A DNA stretch of 64,000 nucleotides from Balaenoptera acutorostrata (GCF_949987535.1 NC_080073.1:29632116-29696115), one strand, 5' to 3'; counted from the stretch's first letter, positions 43,586 to 56,745 are shown. Numbers and translations: made by a program. Notes: a model not told the origin generated them from the letters alone.

Positions 43586-46414
43586 GCTGCTGTTGTATGT
43601 CTTAAAGGTTATGTATTAATGATAATATTGTAAATTTAAACATACAAAGGCAGGGTTTTTTTTTTTTGTTTTCCCCTAACCTGGGAATGCTTTTGCCATG
43701 CAAATCAATCTCCCTTAATTTTATTTGTTTTGCAAATTAAGAGTTTTTTATACCAGGTGTTCTGAAAGCTAGGCACATTCTTACCTCTCAAAAATGGCTC
43801 TCTCAAACTTACCAGATGGTTTATTGTGACAATAAATAGATGTACCTTTTAAGATATTGACCAATTATACAAAATCATATTCCAATGACTTAAAAATACT
43901 TAATTTTTTTTTTTTTATTAATGACCTGCCGTGAATGCTGGAGTAAATGGCATGCCAAGCTTACTCTTGTTGAACCAAGATTACTCAGTTTTCTACTTAC
44001 AGAAAGTGAAAAGTATCTCTAACTTATTAAGTTGAAGTTTTGGTATTTTTAGAATATAGTTCCCTAAGAAAGATTACATGCTATGTATTTTCATATTTAT
44101 ATTTAATTAATGTTTCAAATTTCAACATAGAGTATCTGTAGTGCTTGGATTAACTAGATAACTCTTTCAGTCATTTACTCACTTAAAGCAATATTTTGAG
44201 GAATGTTTGATTAATTTGAATTACTTCATCTGGGAAGTTGGAGTCTGATTATAATTATCTGGGGAAAATGCTTCTCTTTTGGGGTGGAAGGATATATTTA
44301 AATTTAGAATGAATCTATTCCTTATGGCCTCAGGGTGCCTGTGCATTAATGCAGAAATTGATATTAGGATAAAATCTTGAATAATTAGGGATAAGTATCT
44401 AAAACTCAATTAACCTTTAGCTGTTCACCCCATAGCAGTAACATGCTCTCGTTTTCACTCCTGTGGGATTAAGTGGAGTCTTTATCATTGTACAACCAAA
44501 GACAAAGGTCAAACTCTGCACGACCAGTTTCAGCCAGGCCACGTGAACAAATCTCCAGGGATTGGGGATGTGCATCACTTACCTGATTTGTAGTGCTTTC
44601 AGTAGATGACAGTATTCTCCTTCCCGTTAACGCATTATTTTCATGACTCCATGTTGAATCTCTCTTCAAGTTACATTGTGATAATGGAATGAACTTCCCA
44701 GCCTGGGCCATAAGGCTCACATTCATGTTTTAATCACCATGATCTCTGCATTACGTCCATAGCCAGTGTTTGAAGGTCAGGAATTGATAACTCTTCAAAG
44801 ACATTTTTCATTTTTTCAGAAGACAAAAAAGCAAAATGTCATACCCATCTTAAAATTACCTTAATAGTAAAATAGTTTTATCATATTGGTTTGACATGTT
44901 AAATCTGTGTAGGTTGTTCTGTAGTTTTGACAAATACTTCCATTGTTTAAATTATTGCTGAATGATAATAGCACTCGGCAGAAATTTCTTAGTATTTCAA
45001 CCTTCAAATGATTAAATGTCTCTAAACTCATTATGAGAAGAGACATGAAAGGGCCACATGAGCCCTGATGGTCTTGGTTTGTAAGTTTTACCTGCTAGGC
45101 CACCTGAAAAGATAGGCACACACCAGATGAAGAAAATTTAGGCACAAGTTATAATTGTATGCTTTTCTATCACTCTTCATAGTGAGCTTATTTGGGTCAA
45201 TACTACAGGTTTTTATAATAATGGTCCCTACATTGCTTCATTTGACTCAAAACATTGATGCAATGAACTGTCTCTTATTTATTTAAACCATTCACTGATT
45301 GTCTTAATCATTAATCCATGAATTTATGTAACACATATGCGTTATTCAATTTTTATGTGTTCTTACAGCCCCACCCCATGTTCTCTTAGGTTGAGTCTCA
45401 ATTCAGGATTTCATAATGAGAGGGAAGGCTATGCACTAGCATTTTTTATTAGAAATTCTTAATGGAAGTACTTTGGATCTCTGTTTGTTGCAAGCATTTG
45501 AACTGTCTTATCTTAATGGTTTTTCCCAGCATGAGCTATCTACTTGTCTTGGGTGCTGCTTTCCTTCCAGCCTTATATCTTAGTTGCCCGTGTACTTTTC
45601 TGATTTTGAATGCAGACTGTGTGTTCCATGGTGAAAGATACTATAACTATAAAGGGCAGACATATGTATGGAGAGATGCATATACGGGTGAATGATCAAA
45701 CCAGTTAATTGGGAAAGAACAAACCACATATATTTGCCAGTGAATTGTAGCCACTGTTCTTCTCTGGAATTTGTATCTTCATCGATACCGTCCGTGCCTG
45801 TATGTCGCCATTCCCACTGGGGGCATTAAGGTATCTGTATTGCATACTGTATTATGACAGTATATTTTTCTTTCCATTTCAAAGTTGACAAAGAATAACT
45901 ATTGAACATTTGCTTCTGGAGAAGTTAACATGTTTAAAAGGATTTAATAAAATTAGCTACTATGCTCTGAATATAAAATGTTCATTTAAACTAGGGAGGG
46001 ACAGCTTCTTTGTGTCAACTTTCTTACACCTTCCTGTGCTAAATTGTGAATTTGTTTTGCATTGAATTTTCTCGTTTGCAGAAGAGTGTCATCATTATCA
46101 TAGCCAGAACAGATTATAGAGCAAAATAGAAGACTCTTTTCTGAAGGCAGCTGTGTTTGTATGTGTGCGTTTTGTGTGTGTGTGTGTGTGTTTAGGAAAA
46201 ATCTGTAGCAAACACATTTTCCCACAGATTTTGATAATTTCTGGTAGCAGTTTCTGGACTTTACCAGAACGTTCACACCTTGTAAACAGCTAGTGTTCCA
46301 GTTTTCTTATATCAACTTTTGGTATTCATGTAACCAACAAATTACTCGCTGATATTAAGTGATAAAATAATGAAAAGTTTTATTTAAATAAGTCGGTCAG
46401 TAGCTCTTTGAGTA
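43586..46414. other. Unassigned sequence; holds a weak candidate exon
   Basis: No named repeats recognised. T runs at about 43658-43668 and 43904-43917, and a (GT)n tract at about 46160-46192. A 72-bp stretch at 45616-45687 has plausible splice signals (see findings). Other open frames are short and featureless. Confidence 0.5.
46160..46192. repeat. (GT)n microsatellite
   Basis: Interrupted GT run with about 9 pure units in its right half. Confidence 0.88.
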
Positions 46415-46575
46415 GGCACTGTGTGTTAGGTGTGGACTATTTGAGTGGGATCAAGACAGTCTTGATAGTTTATTGGGGAAGATGGTCATTAAACAAATAA
46501 TTATAAACACTATACAACTGCAAATGTGCCAGGTGCTACAAAGGAGACATACAGAATATTAACAAAATAAAAGAC
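46415..46575 (-). repeat. L2 LINE fossil
   Basis: Antisense L2 3' area: 'gtaggcactgtgtgttagg', 'ttattggggaagatggtcattaaacaaataa' and 'gtgccaggtgctacaaagg'. Confidence 0.5.
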
Positions 46576-46599
46576 CTTAGGCTTTGTCTTGCCTGTGAT

Positions 46600-46865
46600 T
46601 TTGTATGGTAGGTAACCTCTAGCCCCATGTGGCTATTTAAATGTAATTTAGATTTCTTTTATATATTTAGACTTCTTTTATTTTTATTTTAAAGTTATTT
46701 AATTTAATTATAATTAAATTAAAAATTCACCCCCCCCCAGTCATACTACCATATTTCAGGTGTTAAGTGGTCACATGTGGCTACCATACAGGACAACTTG
46801 GCTTTAGACTACTTTCATCATTGCAGGGAGTCCTCTTGGACAGCATTGCAGCTATAGGTTCTGAG
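46600..46865. repeat. Probable small DNA transposon (MITE), same family as 42270
   Basis: 'ccccatgtggctatttaaatgtaattt' on one side and 'gtggtcacatgtggctaccatacaggacaac' on the other flank an AT-rich self-complementary middle, ending 'cttggacagcattgcagctatagg'. The two 'catgtggcta' arms point to a palindromic element. Confidence 0.6.
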
Positions 46866-48344
46866 AGGATCTCTCTGCAGAACAGATGTTTAAACTTAGA
46901 TGTGATATCTGAGCAGGCAATGACCCAATGAAAATTTAGGATAGAGGGGAGAACAGTCCTGGCAGAGGAAAGCTCTAGCATATGGAAGTAACCTCAATTA
47001 AACTTGAGCTGTTATGTTCTTAGAATGGTATTACTATTATTCCATGCATGCCTATTTTAAGAAGGTATAATAGTATTGGTATTTTCAATATTACTGTAAA
47101 CATATAAAATTACATCTTATTGGGCTCTGCTTAAGGCTGGTATTACATTCAACGAATAATAAATCTGGCATCCAGAATAATTCAAAAGCATTTAAAAATC
47201 TTCACTACAGTTTTTGTTTGTTTGTATTTTTCTTTCTTTCTTTTTTTTTTTTGCAAAACAGAAAAAAGGAAGAATTCTTTCATAACATGAAGTGAAATCT
47301 TTTATTATCTTTTCTCTCCCTTCTTTCACTAACATACACCACTGCTACTCTTAAAGTCTCTCTCCTTTCTTCTTCCAGAATCCCAGATGTCTTATAAATC
47401 TTGTCAAACTCGGGTTTTGATCACATGCTTTAACTTGTCCTGTTTCTCATTTTTTCATTTTTTTCTGATATCCTGTTATCTGGCTATTGGACAACAAAGG
47501 AAACTGCAAGAGCTGATTCAGCGAGTAGCAGTCTCTCCTCCTTAACAGACTTTTTCAAAAAGACACTGCCACCCAACTATTATCTCATCTCAACATTAAG
47601 GAAACATTCTAAATGCTTATGGGAGAATTGATTATGCTATTTGGTCTTGACTTTGGGCTCCACAGGTTTTAGAACCAAGCTGTTACTTTGATATGCATAT
47701 TCTATAGTTCCATGCTGGAATTATTTTTATATAAATGTCATTACTTTGCTTGAGAGGCTGTCTTGTAGGCAATCTAGTGAGTGGGTTTATTTTTTCATTT
47801 TCTTAGCACATTGGAGGTAAGAAAGCTAGAATGGAAGAGCCCACTGGCCATACCTTTCAGTCTCCAAAGGCTGTTATTATAACTCACATGGTTTATTTTT
47901 TAATAAAAGATGTACTATCACTCAATTTAATACTTTTTGTCCAGCTTATGTAGAGTAACATTGAGTAAAACCTTACAGAATTGGATTAGCAGGGGAGGAA
48001 GTTAATTTTGAATAAGTAGAAGCCCAAGACTTAATACTTCCAGTTGCAAAAAGTAAATCTAGACTGTGTTGCCTAGCACACATTCTTAATAGGTCTTTTT
48101 AAATGATTAGGTGAGAATTGTTTATAATTAAACTATGAGATGTCATTTTGGTAAGTTCCTAAAGGATTTGAGATTGATTAAATATTGTTGGCTTTATTCC
48201 TCTGGCAGGGTCAGTTTTTATTTGTTTTATATTTGAAAAAGTAATTAGAATTTGTGAGCATATTCCAGTGTCATGCAAATTTCAAGAGGAACCCAAACCA
48301 TTAATTTTTGAAAACTGTATGTAATAATCCCAATAAGGAGATTC
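46866..48344. other. Unassigned AT-rich sequence
   Basis: No gene or repeat recognised. T run at about 47241-47252. Confidence 0.5.
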
Positions 48345-49275
48345 ACCATGTACAGTACTATAGATTCTACCTTCTCTGTGGCTCCTGTCCCTTCACTTTT
48401 CTCTGCTCCTGAATCACCAAGATCACTTACCTAGACAATAACCCTCCAATTAGTCCATCGGCTTTCAGTCCTACTTACTGCCTTTGACCTATTTTCACAT
48501 GGCTGCCAGAGCTGTTTGCACCAGAAGTTTGAAATACAGATTTAGGAATGGCAGTTTGGTTAGAGGGTGGAAGGTGAGGGAGTTCCACTGAAGTTGTGCT
48601 CTTTCCTTGATTGCTTATTCTTTGTGGTGTTTTTTTTCTGGTAATTAATGGACATGATGGGGATAATCACTGGCTTCCCCACTGTCACCAAGAACTGTTG
48701 GGTCTCTTCACTGAGCCAGGGGAATCTGTGAACCTGGTCGTGTTCATCTGCTGCTTTTAAAACCTTTGATGACTTGCCATTGCTTTTAGCATGAAGTCCT
48801 AAATTATTAAGATGGCCTCTGAGCTCCTATGATGCTGGCCCTGCTTATTTTCTGACTAGTCTGACTGGCTGTCTGTACTGCAACCACACTGGCCTTCTCT
48901 CTTCTCAGACGTGGCAAGCTTCTTCCCATTTGATGCTGTTCTGTCTATCTGAAAGTTCACTGAGACCCCCTCATTCTTTAGGTCTTCGCTTAAATGCCGC
49001 TTTCTGAAGTCATCCTTCCCTGATCCCATCCTCGTTCACTTTCCCTACCCTCAGACTAGGCTAGATTAGCTCAATTATCGCCCTCATGGCAATGATCACA
49101 ATTGTAATTAGATCACTACAAATTTAATTATGAAATTAATATCTAACTTCTCTGCCAGACTAAAAGCTCCTGAAGGCAAAAGCAGGGTCTACGCAGGTTA
49201 TGTTGTATCCCCAGCACCCAAAGCTGTGTCTGGCACTTAAAGGCCTTTACTAAATATTTGTTGAATATTTCTATT
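48345..49275 (+). repeat. L2 LINE, 3' part, interrupted
   Basis: Sense L2. 48345-48512: 'gattctaccttctctgtggc', 'gacaataaccctccaattagtcc', 'catggctgccag'. 48745-49275: 'cttttaaaacctttgatgacttgcc', 'agcatgaagtcctaaatta', 'ctgcaaccacactggccttc', 'ggtcttcgcttaaatgccgc', 'cctgatcccatc', 'tgtatccccagcacc' and 'aaatatttgttgaatat'. The two parts are collinear with the L2 3' end; about 230 bp between them (48513-48744) do not belong. Confidence 0.85.
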
Positions 49276-51084
49276 TAATACAAATTTAATACGATTTTGG
49301 AGACACTTTGAAATTTTGGTTGGGTAGATTTTAGAACAGAAACAGGTTCTTCCCTATTTGATTATGAAACCCAATACCAACATATTAAATTCTTCACTAT
49401 TGGCTTAAATCTTTAAAACCAGCCTGAGTCATTTGATTTCCACTTTAAATGTACTGAGCTCAATATCAAAAGAAACTTTAATTTCAGAGGAAGTGCACTG
49501 ATCATATCAACGACCAAACATTTTTTTTTTTTTGAAGTCTGTGGGAGAAGTAGGAGCCAAGATAAGGAAGAAATGAAAGACATCCTAAAGCATATTGAGA
49601 ACTGCAGATAAAAGAAGCAGCTTGTTAGAAAGAGGTTAATGCATATTGAAGTAATTGTCACTAATTTCATATAAGTTTGCCATCAGGAAGTCAAGAGCTT
49701 TGGGTTGTTTGTTTATTGAGTTTGTACTCCTGACTTTTTTGGCCTTGGACCAGTAATTTATAATCCAAGTGTGGAGGTGAAAGGGGGGAAGGAGACCAAG
49801 AAGAGAAGAGAGAAATAAAGTGAGGTAGAGACAAGCAAACAGACTGGTGACATTAAATCTATAATTTAGTGTAATATTCTAAATAGATAAATTACAGATA
49901 AGCCACAGTCATAGGTTAATCCTCCCCTTATGTTCTACACAGTGTTAATAGGTATTTCGGAGGGAAGGAAAAATATGGTGGTGAAGGGCTGGTTGACTTG
50001 CTCGGGTAAGTCTGGAAGGTTGGTTTAAGTGGAGCTTCACAAGTCTCTTTGTCTTCTGACTTTCCAGAGAAAGAGGTAGAATATTCAGCATATCCCGGTC
50101 TTGCTGGGTTGGGTAACAGCATTTCTAGTTCCCAAGCACTGACATTTCTACTAACACTTGTGTTCGGATACCATTTAAGTAAAGGTAGAGGAAGCATTTA
50201 AGCCATTCCAGAGATAACTGCACAAGACAGTGACTTACATAATGAAGATGCCTTTTCTTGACACCTCTTTTATAAGCTCTGGGCCTAATGGTGTAAAAAT
50301 ATAGGAGTTGTCATTAGCAGGGCCTTGCCAACTTTTACCTAATTATGAGGATTGTATTGTGAAAAGTAACTAGAATTTTAATGGGATAGGTGCGGAAACC
50401 TCTTTATATAACCTGTTATGGAAAGAGTTTGAGTTAAAAGAAACAACCAAAACCCTAAATCAAGATTAAGTTCTCAGATAAGCAGTCATTGCTCTCCCTC
50501 CTCTCTAACTCTCCTGACCCTGCTCCTACCTTTGCAATTGGCAGTCAAATAATTTGTGAATGTTCATCTATCTGGGTGTATTTTTTAAAATGTACTTCAG
50601 AAATACTGTTGCGATTATTTTTTATATTTTCTAAATTAAATCGTAGAAAAGAATGATAACTTTAATATTAGAAATTATTATTGCTCTTCATTCCAATAAT
50701 ATTGAAAAATAAAAGGAAGGGCCCTGAAGCAATTGCTACCTCATCTTATTTAAAAAGTGCCACTGACAAGGACACTATGTACTTCTAGTGACTTTAGACT
50801 AATTTGATTTAATCCTCTTCATTTCCTTTAAGAAGGTTTACTACACTAAAAAATGCATTTTTAATAGAGATTTTATTATAAAGCACGACCTCTGTTTCTC
50901 TCACAAACAGTTTTAATAACATTTTGATTCAAATCCTGGAATGCTAAAGCTAGAAGCAGCATTAGAAGTAGTCTGGTCTTACTCTCTGAACAGGAAGCTG
51001 GTGTCAGAGGCAAGATAGGACTTGGGTCTTCTTGCTGGAGTTTTGCTGTTCTTTTCCTTCCTCTCCACCTCTAGGTTACCTCTT
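49276..51084. other. Unassigned non-coding sequence
   Basis: No repeat or gene recognised. T run at about 49519-49532 and a purine-rich stretch at 49770-49830. Confidence 0.5.
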
Positions 51085-51205
51085 CTATGTAAAGAGGCAA
51101 TTAACACCCACCTCACAGAGTTATCCTGAGACTAATGCGATAATGCATGTGAGGCACTTCAACATGCTGCTTCACACATAGTAAATGCTCATTAAGTAGT
51201 AACTA
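51085..51205 (+). repeat. MIR SINE fossil (tail half)
   Basis: 'cccacctcacagagttatcctgagac', 'gataatgcatgtgaggcac', 'cacacatagtaaatgctc': the core and 3' part of a sense MIR. Confidence 0.68.
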
Positions 51206-52004
51206 AAATTAATATCATTAGCATCATCAGCCATTCAAATATACATTGAGCATCTACTATGGGCTTTGGAAAGGCATCTGCCCTAATGGTGTGGACCCAT
51301 TCCAAGCTCTTTAGGTAGCCCCTAGTACTGGATCTGCCACAAACAGGGTACAATCAGGTAGCTCCCTAGAACAGTTTTCTAATTTTCCTCAGCATTCTCT
51401 TTTATAAAATGGGTGTAAGATTTACAGAGAATTTTGAGGTAAAAAATGGAAGGTGATTTGTGAAGTCCACATTTACTAAAGATACTCATTTTGGGCAGAT
51501 CCATGCTCTTAGGTTGCCAGTTCAAATATTTTAAAAAATTACTGAAAAATTAAAATTACTTGCCAAATGATCATCACAAGATAGGGGGGGGGGAAAAACC
51601 TAACACCTCTCATCTCTAGATTGTTTCATTTTTTTTTGTAATGTATAACTGCATGTATACTACATATCCATTTATCCATATATTTTATATATATGTATAT
51701 ACACACACACATATATACACTGTATATGTGATGAGCTAAAAATTACATAGATTTGAAAACTAGTCTAGTCATATTTTAAATAAGCAAAGAAAATATAGGC
51801 CATAGGCAGTGGCTGGTCATGACAATAACTAGATGCTTTTTCTGAATTTTAAAGTGCCGGTTGTCATACTGATGTTGATTTCAACAGCTTTGGTCACAGC
51901 CACTGGGCAACACCCCACACTTCAGAATTGCCGTTGAGAGCAGTTTCAGTGTTCCCTCTGTGCTTTAATGGAAGTGGATATTTTTCTGTAACGCATCTAT
52001 CTGT
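51206..52004. other. Unassigned AT-rich sequence with simple repeats
   Basis: Includes a G run at about 51584-51593 and an AT/CA tract at about 51680-51730. Confidence 0.5.
51680..51730. repeat. (TA)n/(CA)n simple repeat
   Basis: Alternating TA, GTATA and CA units. Confidence 0.85.
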
Positions 52005-52880
52005 CACCCAACATTTATTGGAGGTACCCTGTGGGTGAAGCATTGTGCTAGTTCATGGGTGAGGAAATATACATTTGTTACACTTCCTTTTCACAAGGCA
52101 TTTACCATCTAGTAGGGGACCAACAGATCATTTTAAATGTAGTGTAGTAAAAGAAGTGGGTCAAGACAAAACAGAGGCTAGAAGAACCAGGCTATTCTAC
52201 TGGTTCTCCTACTTTTCAGGAGCTCAGGGGTAGAGACGTTTGATCTGGGTCCCAGGTATGAGTAGGAATTTAATCTCAGGCAGATGGCCTGACTGTTGCA
52301 AAAGGTTGAGATCCTGAAATTATATGATACATTCAAGCAACCTCTCAATGGTTTGGTGTCGCTAGAGTGTAAATTATCAATGAGGAGACACGGGACTTAA
52401 GGCAGGAGAGATGGGAAGAAGCAAAAGCAATGTGAACTTTATGCTGGAGATGTCTGGATATATTTGGTAGCATTTTAAAGGATGTAAAGATCTGGTCAAA
52501 TTGATGTTTTAAGAAGAGCAGTTGGGAGCTGAGGTATGGATAGATTGGAGGGAAGAGACCATTTGAAGGCTGTGGAAACAGATTAGGTGAGCAATGAACA
52601 AAAGTTCTCAGTAGAGCAGGGGTGGAAACAAGGGGACAAACTTGAGATAATGAAAGCCAGGAACTACGGGGGCTTAGTGATGGATTGGATACATGAAAGG
52701 GTAAATGAGAGGAGAGAGAGTTCACTTCTGGGTGACTAGGCGCATAATGCAGCCAGAACGGAGGTTCAGGAGAAGGTACATATTTTTGTAGGAAGAGAAG
52801 GAATTATGTTTTGGAGATGTTGAGTTCAAGGTGGATATCTAGGTGGATATTTAAACTTAGGGGGAGGTGTGACCTTGGAA
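52005..52880 (-). repeat. L2 LINE fossil, long
   Basis: Antisense L2 over almost 900 bp: 'caacatttattggaggtaccc', 'gaagcattgtgctagttcatgg', 'cattttaaaggatgtaaagatctggtcaa', 'ggtatggatagattggagg', 'tagtgatggattggataca', 'aggagaaggtac', 'ggagatgttgagttcaaggtggatatctagg'. Order matches L2 ORF2 end through 3' UTR in reverse. The minus-strand open frame 52345-52725 (126 codons) lies in it and is probably a remnant of, or a chance frame over, L2. Confidence 0.72.
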
Positions 52881-53564
52881 TACTGATTTGGGCATCTTCA
52901 GTGAACTGATGCTAATGAAAGCCCTAGGAGGAATTTCTTTCTGGGAGGGGGTCTGTAGTTTGAGTAGAAAAACACTCCCAACAAAATTAATTAGTACCTG
53001 AAAGAGGAGGGTAGAGAGGAAATCTATTTTTATGTCAGCTTTTAGACCTGATTTTTTACTTGACCTCAAGTTCTAACTGAATTGGGCCTCAGAAAACATG
53101 AAGTCATTTTGAATCTTGGCCAAATATGTTGTTAATTCAAGCATGTATCCATAAACTTAATGTTTATGACATAAGTTTTTCTAATGGCTCTTCCTCTAAC
53201 ATATTATGAAAAAAATGACACTGTGTGAAGAATGAAGGTTCCAAAGCTCTCTGACATAGGCAGTGAATCACTTACTGTTGTAGCAGACACTTTTCTTTAT
53301 TAGGCTAATATAGATACGTTACAAACACCGTTTTTATGTAGTGTAGAAATTATTGCCAACATGGTTAATCCTGACTGTTTTTCTCTACGACTTAAAGACA
53401 TTGCATGAAATACTCTTGAGCCTGCCTTTATATTGGTTACCTTGATTAGGATTTCACTTGAGCAGTATTCTCTCAAAGGTCATCAATTGACATAAACATA
53501 TGTAGTTGGTCTACTGCCTACCAATTTAATGTTAAGATTGAATATCAACCATGATAGTATAACT
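52881..53564. other. Unassigned non-coding sequence
   Basis: Nothing recognised. Confidence 0.5.
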
Positions 53565-55805
53565 GGCACAGTTTACTATACCACAGTAAACAACTATAAA
53601 ACTGGACAAAATGTATAGGACAACTGATTTTAGGCATTGGAAAATAGCCAGTAGAGGTATGATCCTTGAAAGGAAGGAAACAGGCAAGATTTCCTTATAT
53701 CTCGAGGGGAGGCCACAGTGGAGAGCCATGGTGTTCATTTGAGTTGGAAGTTCAGAGCTGCTGAAGTGGCTAAAATTTGACAGTGTACTGGAAAGAGGAA
53801 TCTGTGCAGAATAGGACACAGAAGTAGACTCGTGGTGGTAACCTGAATGTTATTTGCCAGGGCTCTGCTGTGCATGCACAGAGTGGGACTCTATAGGACC
53901 TAGCAGAGGATGACTTCTGCAGGGCTGAATGCTCAACAGAGATTCCAAAGGTCATACAGTGCTGAGAGATGTTGGAGTCCTGGCCAGAATGGAAAGTTCT
54001 GGCTGAACAGCTCAGAAACTTAATTGAGAATATAGAAAAGCCACACTTCAGGAGTAAGATTATAATCTAGAATGAGGACCATTTCCTTCAAACTAAGAGT
54101 AGAACCAAACAGGTCCACTCTAACAGAGTATTAAAAAAAAAAAAAAAGCCTGACAGGGTCAAGAGGCTCTGCCAAAAATTTAATTGACTGCCCGAATAAT
54201 ACTTCATATCTCTAAGGGAAGAAAAGATAATCCAGACACCTTGTTGTGTATCATGTGTAATTATGATATGTGTGAAGAAGCAGGAAGATATGATATCCAA
54301 TCAAGAAAACAAGCAGTCACTGGAAACAGATGCCAAGATGACCAAGATATTGCAGTTATAGCTATTATAACAATGTTCAAGAACATAAAGAAAAAGTTTG
54401 ATGTAGTGCCTGAACAGATGGGGACTTTACACTGAGAAATGGTAATATAAAAAGAAACAAAAGGAAATACTAGAATGGAAAAGTGCTGAAATGAAAAATG
54501 TAATAGATGGGATTAACAGCCAGTTAGACTCTGCGTGATAAGAGGTTAGTGCACTTAAAGTCATATAAATAGAAATTACCCAAGCTAAAGAACAGTAAGA
54601 AAAAAGAGTGAAAAAAAATATGAATTATTTTGAGGTGGATCATAGACTTAAATGTAAAAGCTAAAACTGTAAAGCTTCTAGAACAAAATGTAGAAAAATA
54701 TCTTAGAGACCTTGGGCTAGATAGATTTCTTAGAGAGTAAACAAAAAGCACTAACTACAGAAGAAAAAAAATAATCAATTGGAGTTCATTAAAATTAAAA
54801 GCTTCTGCTTATCTAAAGACTCAGTTAAGAAAAATGAAAAAAAGAAAAAACAAAGAAAAATGAAAAGGCAAGCTACTGTCTGGAAGAAAATACTTATGCG
54901 TATGTCTAATAAAGGGCATGTATTTAGAATATATACTTAAAAAAATATAACGAACTCCTACACTTGAATAACAAAAAAAATACCCACTCAATTTATGTAA
55001 AGGGTAGAAGATTTCAACAGACATTATCCAAATGTATAAATATAAATATGTGTTTTATATATGACCAATGATTCCATTAAAAGGTATTCAATATCATTAG
55101 CTATGACTAATGAAAAAAAAAAAAAACAGAATAAGATATCTCTGTTCCCACTTGAATAGCAACAATTAAAGTCTGTGTTAACTGATGACCATGAGTAACA
55201 GAAACTCTTACACATTGCTGGCTAAAATATAAAATGATACAGCCACTGTGGAAAATAGTTCCATTTCTCATAAAGTTAAACATATACTTTATTACCCGGC
55301 AATGCTCCTCTCTGTGTATTTACCCAAGAAAAATGAAAATATATGTCCACAAAAATTTTTCTATACAAATGTTCATAGTAACTTTATTCATTAAGGCCCT
55401 GCATTGTAAATAATTCTTAAGTCCTTCAAGAGAATAAACGGGTGCTCATTTGTATAGTGCAGTACTGTTCAGCCATCAAAATTATAACTCCTGGTAAACA
55501 CAAAAGCATGGATGAATCTTAAACAGTTGAAAGAAGGAGACAAAAGAGAGTACATATTGTATGATTACATTTATATTCAAAAACAGGTAAAACTTACCTG
55601 TGAGGATTAAAATCATATCAGCGGTTGCCTATAGAGGTGAAGGGGCTTGACTGGAGGGGCCACTGGAAGCTTCTTAGGGTGATGGAAATGGTCTCTAACT
55701 TGATTAGGGTCTTGGTTTCATGTGTGTATACATTTGTCAAAACTTATGCATTTATAAAATCTATTTCATCACATGTAACTTTCACCTCAATTATTTAAAA
55801 ATATA
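53565..55805 (+). mobile_element. Ancient L1 with ORF1-to-ORF2-end deletion
   Basis: Sense old mammalian L1. 53565-54430 reads as 5' UTR ('actataaaactggacaaaatg', 'aggtccactctaacagag'). 54310-54615 matches the region around the ORF1 start ('ggaaacagatgccaagatgacc', 'gatgggattaacagccagttagac', 'aatagaaattacccaagc'). At about 54625-54640 it jumps to the end of ORF2 ('catagacttaaatgtaaaagc...agcttctagaacaaaatg'), then runs through 'acacattgctggctaaaat', 'cagccactgtggaaaatag' and the 3' UTR to 'attatttaaaaatat'. Most of ORF1 and ORF2 is missing. No frame is intact. Confidence 0.78.
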
Positions 55806-56571
55806 GGACTTTTTAAAACAATAAGCAGTGAAATAATTCAAACTGCTAATGATGATTTTGCTTAATAAATCAAGGTAAATTTGTTCATGATGTATCCAGT
55901 GTTTCAAATTCATCAAATGCATTTTGGCTAAGAATATAATCTAGAAGGGTTTATTTGTTGTTTTATGATGTGGTTTGTAGTTTTCCTAACTTTCATGGTT
56001 TTTTAGGATAAAAGTTTGCTTAGAATTTCCATTGTCTTTAGAAAGGAGCAGAATTAGCAATTTTCCCTCCAATAAAAACAATTTATTCCCTAGACAATTC
56101 ACTGAAATGTGATATTCTTAAATTTTTTTTTTAAAAAGATACTCTGGAGGGACATTGAGGAACGTTATCTATTTTATCCCAGGGAATTGGCTCCTGGTTG
56201 AGAAACAGGCCCTGGATAATTGAAGCCATTTGTCTGAGAGCTGAATGTCCAGGCAGGAATAGGACCTGGCTTAATTGAAAAGAATTGATGCTACAACATT
56301 AAGAACACTGATCCTCTGAGAATGAAAAAGAAAGGGCCAGGCCAGGGTCTACTAGCATTTAGCATTGTTAGAGGAAGGTTGTGTTCATTTTACAGAATAG
56401 TTCTCTGGTGATGAGGATCAGTGATAATGAACTGACACAAAAATCTCTTCCTTTCGTGTCCCTCACTCTCCTCAGAGGGCAGACATAATGGGACAAAGAA
56501 GAATCACAAGTGGACCCTATCATGTAGATATTTTCAGTTGCTATACATGACACCTTAGCCTACATAGGTAG
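55806..56571. other. Unassigned non-coding sequence
   Basis: No gene or repeat recognised. Confidence 0.5.
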
Positions 56572-56745
56572 TCAGGATGATATAATAGTAAGAACTTGAG
56601 ATTGGGCATCAGAGATTTAACTGCTTGTTGTCTTGCTTGCCTAACCTTGGGCAAGTCTCTTAGCCTCTCTGACCTTGTCTTGAAGGGTTGCTGAAGGATG
56701 AAAATAAATATCACATGAAAAGTGCTTATTAGCATATGGTTTGTT
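56572..56745 (+). repeat. MIR SINE fossil
   Basis: Sense MIR: 'atataatagtaagaacttgag', 'cctaaccttgggcaagtctcttagcctctctgacctt', 'atcacatgaaaagtgcttatt'. Confidence 0.78.

Noticed and set aside
51584..51593. G run as a possible quadruplex
   Set aside because: A single G run cannot be called a four-tract motif; no partner runs nearby.
52345..52725. 126-codon minus-strand frame
   Set aside because: It lies inside an antisense L2 fossil; the frame lacks a recognisable ORF2 domain and may be chance or a decayed remnant.
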